A stretch of DNA of 64,000 bases, from the NCBI GenBank assembly GCA_029262175.1, contig JAJCZV010000018.1, forward strand, positions 20,129-84,128. Reading direction: 5' to 3'. Positions 60,975 to 64,000 of this stretch are shown piece after piece. This stretch comes from Gemmatimonadota bacterium (GTDB lineage: Bacteria; Gemmatimonadota; Gemmatimonadetes; Palauibacterales; Palauibacteraceae). The stretch's first letter is position 1. Each line of letters begins with the position of its first letter. The translations under genes were made by a program, and so were the position numbers. The notes beneath the pieces were generated by a model, which was not told the DNA's origin, made no database searches, and was given only the letters and a program-made list of their open reading frames with translations.

Positions 60975-61270
60975 GGCATCGCGCCGCCACCACCGCCGCC
61001 CTTCTCACCTTCGTCGCCCTTCCCGTCATCTCCTTTGAACTTGTCGACGAGGTGGCTCAGGCCTTCCTTCATGTCTTCGAAGGCCTCGCCCGCGTCCTCT
61101 TTCAAATCGCCGAGCTTGTCGAGGATCTTGTCGTCGACGTCGCCGAATTTGTCCGTGATCGTGTCCTTTAGATCGCCCGCTTCTTCCGCGAGCTTATCGG
61201 CAACGTCGTCCAGTTTGTCGGCGAACCCGCCCAACTTCTCCTTGGCGGCGTCGATCTTCGAATCATCCAT
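60971..61270 (-). CDS. Small amphipathic helical protein (LEA/CsbD-like composition)
   Basis: 99 aa, highly charged. Tandem helical repeats of about 11 residues with a 'D/E-K-L...A' rhythm: KEKLGGFADKLDDVADKLAEEAGDLKDTITDKFGDVDDKILDKLGDLKEDA, then a Gly-rich end GEKGGGGGGAMP. Such proteins are desiccation- or stress-linked in some bacteria, but this is based on composition. ATG 61270 has a purine-rich site GGAGCACAGGA. Confidence 0.6.
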   Translation of the reverse strand: MDDSKIDAAKEKLGGFADKLDDVADKLAEEAGDLKDTITDKFGDVDDKILDKLGDLKEDAGEAFEDMKEGLSHLVDKFKGDDGKGDEGEKGGGGGGAMP

Positions 61271-61606
61271 TCCTGTGCTCCTCCAGTTCGCGGTCAGCAT
61301 GAAGAGACAACCTGCACGCCCGACCGCGACCGTGGTAGACGTCGGGGCTACCGCCGAGACCGGAGAGCTCTTTGCCTTTCTCGAGGTTGAGCGGCGGTTT
61401 GGCGACCCCAGGATCGCCGGAGTGGAGGCGCGCTGGCTCTCGAACACAAACGAGTCCACCCCCCTTCACTCGATCCGACAAGATGACTTCGTCACCGTGC
61501 GATCGAGCCGCTATTTCTGACCATGGGTTTGTCATAGACTGCACCGCGTCGTGGATCTGTTGTCGGGATTGGCCTGACGATCTCATCCACTCGAGAAGGA
61601 GCCGGG
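61271..61606. other. Region between the helical protein and the creatininase gene
   Basis: About 336 bp. The only reading frame with any coding look is a 73-residue one at 61299-61520 on plus (KRQPARPTATVVDVG... ending VRSSRYF) without a good ribosome site; I do not claim it as a gene. No RNA or repeat recognised. Confidence 0.4.
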
Positions 61607-62308
61607 ATGACGATCGCCGACATGAACTGGATGCAGGTCGAGAAATACCTGGAACAAGATGATCGTGCGGTCCTGCCGGTCGGCAGCACGGAGCAGCACG
61701 CGTACTTGAGCCTGGCGGTCGATAGCATCTTGGCCGAAAGAGTCTCGATCGAGGCGGCTGAGCCGCTTGGCGTTCCGGTCTTCCCGGTGCTCCCCTATGG
61801 ACTCACGCCCTATTTCATGGCCTATCCGGGCACCGTGACGCTTCGGACCGAGACCTATCTGCGAGTGATACGAGACCTTCTCGACAGTCTTTTCCAGACT
61901 GGGTTTCGAAGAATCCTCATCGTCAGTGGTCACGGCGGCAATCAGCCCGCCGGAGCCTTCGCCGCCGAGTGGATGGCGGAGCACCCCAGGGCCCAGGTCA
62001 AATTCATCCAGTGGTGGCAGGGGCCGGCGTTCCTGGCGGCTGTCGGAGCGATCGATCCCGTTGGGAGCCACGCGTCCTGGTTCGAGAATTTCCCCTGGAC
62101 GCGATTGGCCGGAGTCGATCTTCCCGAAGGTCAAAAACCCCCGGTGGGCCGTTCGGGCAGGGCCACCCTCGTCGGGGAAGAACTGCGCGCTGCGATGGGA
62201 GACGGAAGCTTCGGGGGCCTCTACCAACGTTCCGACGAAGACATGATGGCCATCTGGAAAGTGGGGGTCGAAGAGACCCGCGCGTCGTTGGAGCACGGCT
62301 GGGACTAG
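61607..62308 (+). CDS. Creatininase-family amidohydrolase
   Basis: 237 aa. Creatininase signature: LPVGSTEQHAYLSLAVDSILAE holds the metal Glu, His and Asp, and LIVSGHGGNQ the other metal His. SRILIV..HGG and YPGTVTLRTETYL agree. Members hydrolyse small cyclic amides (creatinine, N-formylated or formamide-type substrates such as MftE); the substrate is not readable. Follows a purine-rich site. Next gene starts two bases after its stop. Confidence 0.9.
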   Translation: MTIADMNWMQVEKYLEQDDRAVLPVGSTEQHAYLSLAVDSILAERVSIEAAEPLGVPVFPVLPYGLTPYFMAYPGTVTLRTETYLRVIRDLLDSLFQTGFRRILIVSGHGGNQPAGAFAAEWMAEHPRAQVKFIQWWQGPAFLAAVGAIDPVGSHASWFENFPWTRLAGVDLPEGQKPPVGRSGRATLVGEELRAAMGDGSFGGLYQRSDEDMMAIWKVGVEETRASLEHGWD

Positions 62309-62310
62309 AC

Positions 62311-63336
62311 ATGAAGGTTCTGATCTGGGGTGCGGGAGCCATGGGTGGGACGATCGGTGCGTGCCTGGCGCGTGCTGGACGCGAGATCACGTTTGTCGAT
62401 CGAGACCTCGATCATGTCCGAGTTCTTGGCGAGACCGGAATCACGGTCGAGGGGATCGAAGACTTTCGGGTCGCGGCGCCGGCCCATACCCCCGATACCA
62501 TCAAGGGGCAGTTCCCCGTCATCTTCCTGTGCGTAAAAGCGCAGCACACCGCCCAAGCCACGCGTTCGCTGGCGCCCCACCTCGCACCGAGCGGCTCCGT
62601 CGTCTCGGTCCAGAACGGTCTCAACGAGCGGGTCATCGCCGACATCGTCGGGCAGGAACGCACGATCGGGTGCTTCGTCAACTTTGGCGCGGACTATCTC
62701 GAACCCGGAGTGGTCCACTTCGCGGGTCGTGGCGCGGTCGTCGTCGGTGAACTCGATGGACGCGTGACCCCGCGCGTTCAAGATCTGCACCGCACGCTTC
62801 AAGACTTCGAGCCCAACGCCGCGCTCACCGACAATATTGGGGGCTACCTGTGGGGGAAGCTCGCCTACGGCGCGATGCTCTTTGCCACCGCCCTAGGCAA
62901 TGAATCCATCGCCGATTCCCTGGCCCACCCGGCCCATCGTGATCTCTACATCGGCCTCGGTCGGGAGGTGCTCGGCGTGGCGGGTGCGAGCGGGATTCGT
63001 CCGGAGTCGTTTGATGGGTTCGATCCCCACGCCTTTCTACCGAACGCGCCCGTCGCCTTGTCCGAGCAGTCTGTGGAGGACATGGTGGCCTTCAACCGGC
63101 GCTCCGCCAAGACGCACTCAGGAATCTGGCGCGACTTGGCCGTCCGTAAACGAAAAACGGAGGCGGACGCCTTTCTGGGACCCATTGTCGAAATCGGAAA
63201 GCAGGTCAACGTGCCTACGCCTCTCACCGCTGAATTGATCGAGTTGATCCGCGACATCGAAGACGGTCGGCGCGACCAAACCTCCGAGAACCTGTCCGTT
63301 CTTGCAGCGATCCAACGGCGGGGCACGGATCGATGA
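62311..63336 (+). CDS. 2-Dehydropantoate 2-reductase-like (ketopantoate reductase)
   Basis: 341 aa. GAGAMGGTIGACLARAGREIT is the NADPH-binding fold; LCVKAQHTAQ, VSVQNGLNE (catalytic-region Asn) and WGKLAYGAMLFATALGN (Lys) match PanE. It would reduce ketopantoate in pantothenate synthesis, though paralogues with other 2-oxo substrates exist, and the adjacent creatininase and SDR genes hint at a catabolic cassette. Ends on an ATGA overlap with the SDR. Confidence 0.85.
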   Translation: MKVLIWGAGAMGGTIGACLARAGREITFVDRDLDHVRVLGETGITVEGIEDFRVAAPAHTPDTIKGQFPVIFLCVKAQHTAQATRSLAPHLAPSGSVVSVQNGLNERVIADIVGQERTIGCFVNFGADYLEPGVVHFAGRGAVVVGELDGRVTPRVQDLHRTLQDFEPNAALTDNIGGYLWGKLAYGAMLFATALGNESIADSLAHPAHRDLYIGLGREVLGVAGASGIRPESFDGFDPHAFLPNAPVALSEQSVEDMVAFNRRSAKTHSGIWRDLAVRKRKTEADAFLGPIVEIGKQVNVPTPLTAELIELIRDIEDGRRDQTSENLSVLAAIQRRGTDR

Positions 63337-64000
63337 ACATCGACTTTGCCCAGCAGACGATCATCGTCACGGGGGCCGCGCACGGTTTCGGCCGTCAAAT
63401 CGCACTGCGATTCGCCGGTTGTGGCGCGTCGGTATGGGCGTGCGATGTATTAGAAGACGGATTGGCTGAAACCCGCCGAACCTGCAGCCATGAGTCCGGG
63501 TCGTGCGAGGCGCGCGTGGTAGACATCACGGATCGAGACGCCGTTTTCGCCTTTGTGGAGGAAGCCGCCTCGGGATCCGGTCGCATCGACGTGCTCGTGA
63601 ACAACGCCGGCGGGGTGCTCGGGCAGGTGGGCAAGTGGATCGAGGACGTACCCCCCGCGGAGTGGCAGGCGCTGTTCGACGTCAACGTGACCGGCGCCTT
63701 CACGTTCGCTCAAGCGGTCGCTCCGATCATGAAGGAGGCGCGGGCCGGCCGCATCGTCAACATCTCGAGCGGCGCGGGGTTGGGGGTAAGCCTGACGGGT
63801 ATCCAGGGATACGCATCCGCCAAGGCCGCACAAATCGGCCTCACCCGACAGCTCGCCCACGAGCTGGGTCCTTGGGGCATAACGGTCAACAACATCGCGC
63901 CGGGGTTCGTGCGCTCGAACCCGAGCACCGAACGCCAATGGGAGTCCTACGGCGAGGAGGGGCAGGCCCGGCTGGTCGAGAGCATCTTCCTCAAGCGCCT
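63333..64000 (+). CDS. FabG-like short-chain dehydrogenase, truncated by the window end
   Basis: The first 222 residues are present. TGAAHGFGRQIALRFAG (cofactor site), VNNAGG, NISSGAG and YASAKAAQIGL (catalytic Tyr and Lys) are the SDR signature; VNNIAPGFVRSNPS follows as in FabG-like enzymes. The frame remains open at position 64000. Start ATG 63333 overlaps the PanE-like stop as ATGA. Substrate unknown; likely a sugar or hydroxy acid given the neighbours. Confidence 0.9.
   Translation, partial: MNIDFAQQTIIVTGAAHGFGRQIALRFAGCGASVWACDVLEDGLAETRRTCSHESGSCEARVVDITDRDAVFAFVEEAASGSGRIDVLVNNAGGVLGQVGKWIEDVPPAEWQALFDVNVTGAFTFAQAVAPIMKEARAGRIVNISSGAGLGVSLTGIQGYASAKAAQIGLTRQLAHELGPWGITVNNIAPGFVRSNPSTERQWESYGEEGQARLVESIFLKR

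Noticed and set aside
61299..61520. A 73-residue plus-strand ORF divergent from the helical protein gene
   Set aside because: No ribosome site and no recognisable features; kept only as a note in the intergenic entry.
1..64000. CRISPR array, insertion sequences, rRNA or phage structural genes
   Set aside because: No regularly spaced repeats, transposase motifs, rRNA stretches or capsid/tail motifs were seen on either strand; the only mobile trace is the tRNA-Ser remnant.

Overview
The window is high-GC, densely packed bacterial DNA with many short ATGA or GTGA gene overlaps, TTG and GTG starts, lipoprotein signals, serine hydrolases, lone TonB-plug proteins and beta-propellers. This style fits Gemmatimonadota or a related marine or soil phylum. 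That placement is an impression from gene content: there is no rRNA here and I could run no search.

Layout. (1) 3-242: tail of an MDR alcohol dehydrogenase. (2) 298-8744, minus: one tight run encoding a peptidoglycan-binding-domain protein, a PLP amino-acid decarboxylase, a sialidase-fold lipoprotein, then a urate-degradation series (allantoinase, allantoicase, OHCU decarboxylase, HIU hydrolase, membrane cytochrome-c urate hydroxylase) and an HExxH lipoprotein. Together the five enzymes take urate to ureidoglycolate plus urea. (3) 8877-14080: serine hydrolase, uridine kinase, propeller lipoprotein and an amino-acid oxidase with no ordinary start codon; 14091-15737 is a ThDP enzyme on the other strand. 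(4) 15780-21195: surface-glycan genes (GT2, methyltransferase, membrane glycosyltransferase, beta-helix lipoprotein). (5) 21204-22280: MBL hydrolase and cold-shock protein. (6) 22568-24173: a decayed integrative element, bounded by an intact tRNA-Ser(UGA) and a damaged copy of that tRNA's 3' part, with what looks like an integrase tail touching the tRNA. (7) 24369-36042: signal peptidase I, a large outer-membrane protein, then a chained trio (methyltransferase, stand-alone Ada zinc domain, and a beta-lactamase-fold/VanX-type dipeptidase fusion), a DUF6265-like protein, a HerA-like ATPase and a divergent Cys-rich mini-protein sharing an inverted repeat. (8) 36077-42340: OsmC, an NRAMP relative and lipoproteins including two propellers. 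(9) 42526-46079: a second glycan cluster with UDP-galactopyranose mutase. (10) 46181-50325: MarR, DinB, M20 peptidase and an OmpA/Pal-like lipoprotein.

(11) 50381-54344 is the most interesting part. A GlrR-type sigma54 activator overlaps a histidine kinase whose reading frame runs without a stop into a QseG-like lipoprotein. Divergent from them is a near-consensus sigma54 promoter (GG-N10-GC). It is followed by about 125 nt of strongly foldable sequence, closed by a perfect 10-bp stem, and then a 64-aa ORF. In E. coli the GlrK-QseG-GlrR system drives the small RNA GlmY from a sigma54 promoter, so this looks like a similar arrangement with an undescribed target.

(12) 54349-64000: VCBS propeller, SDR, lipoprotein, quinoprotein dehydrogenase, secreted RidA, a serpin split by a one-base frameshift, an amphipathic helical protein, creatininase-family amidase, ketopantoate reductase and an SDR cut by the window end.

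Product calls rest on reading translated motifs. Starts were chosen from Shine-Dalgarno spacing, overlaps and signal peptides, and are flagged where doubtful.
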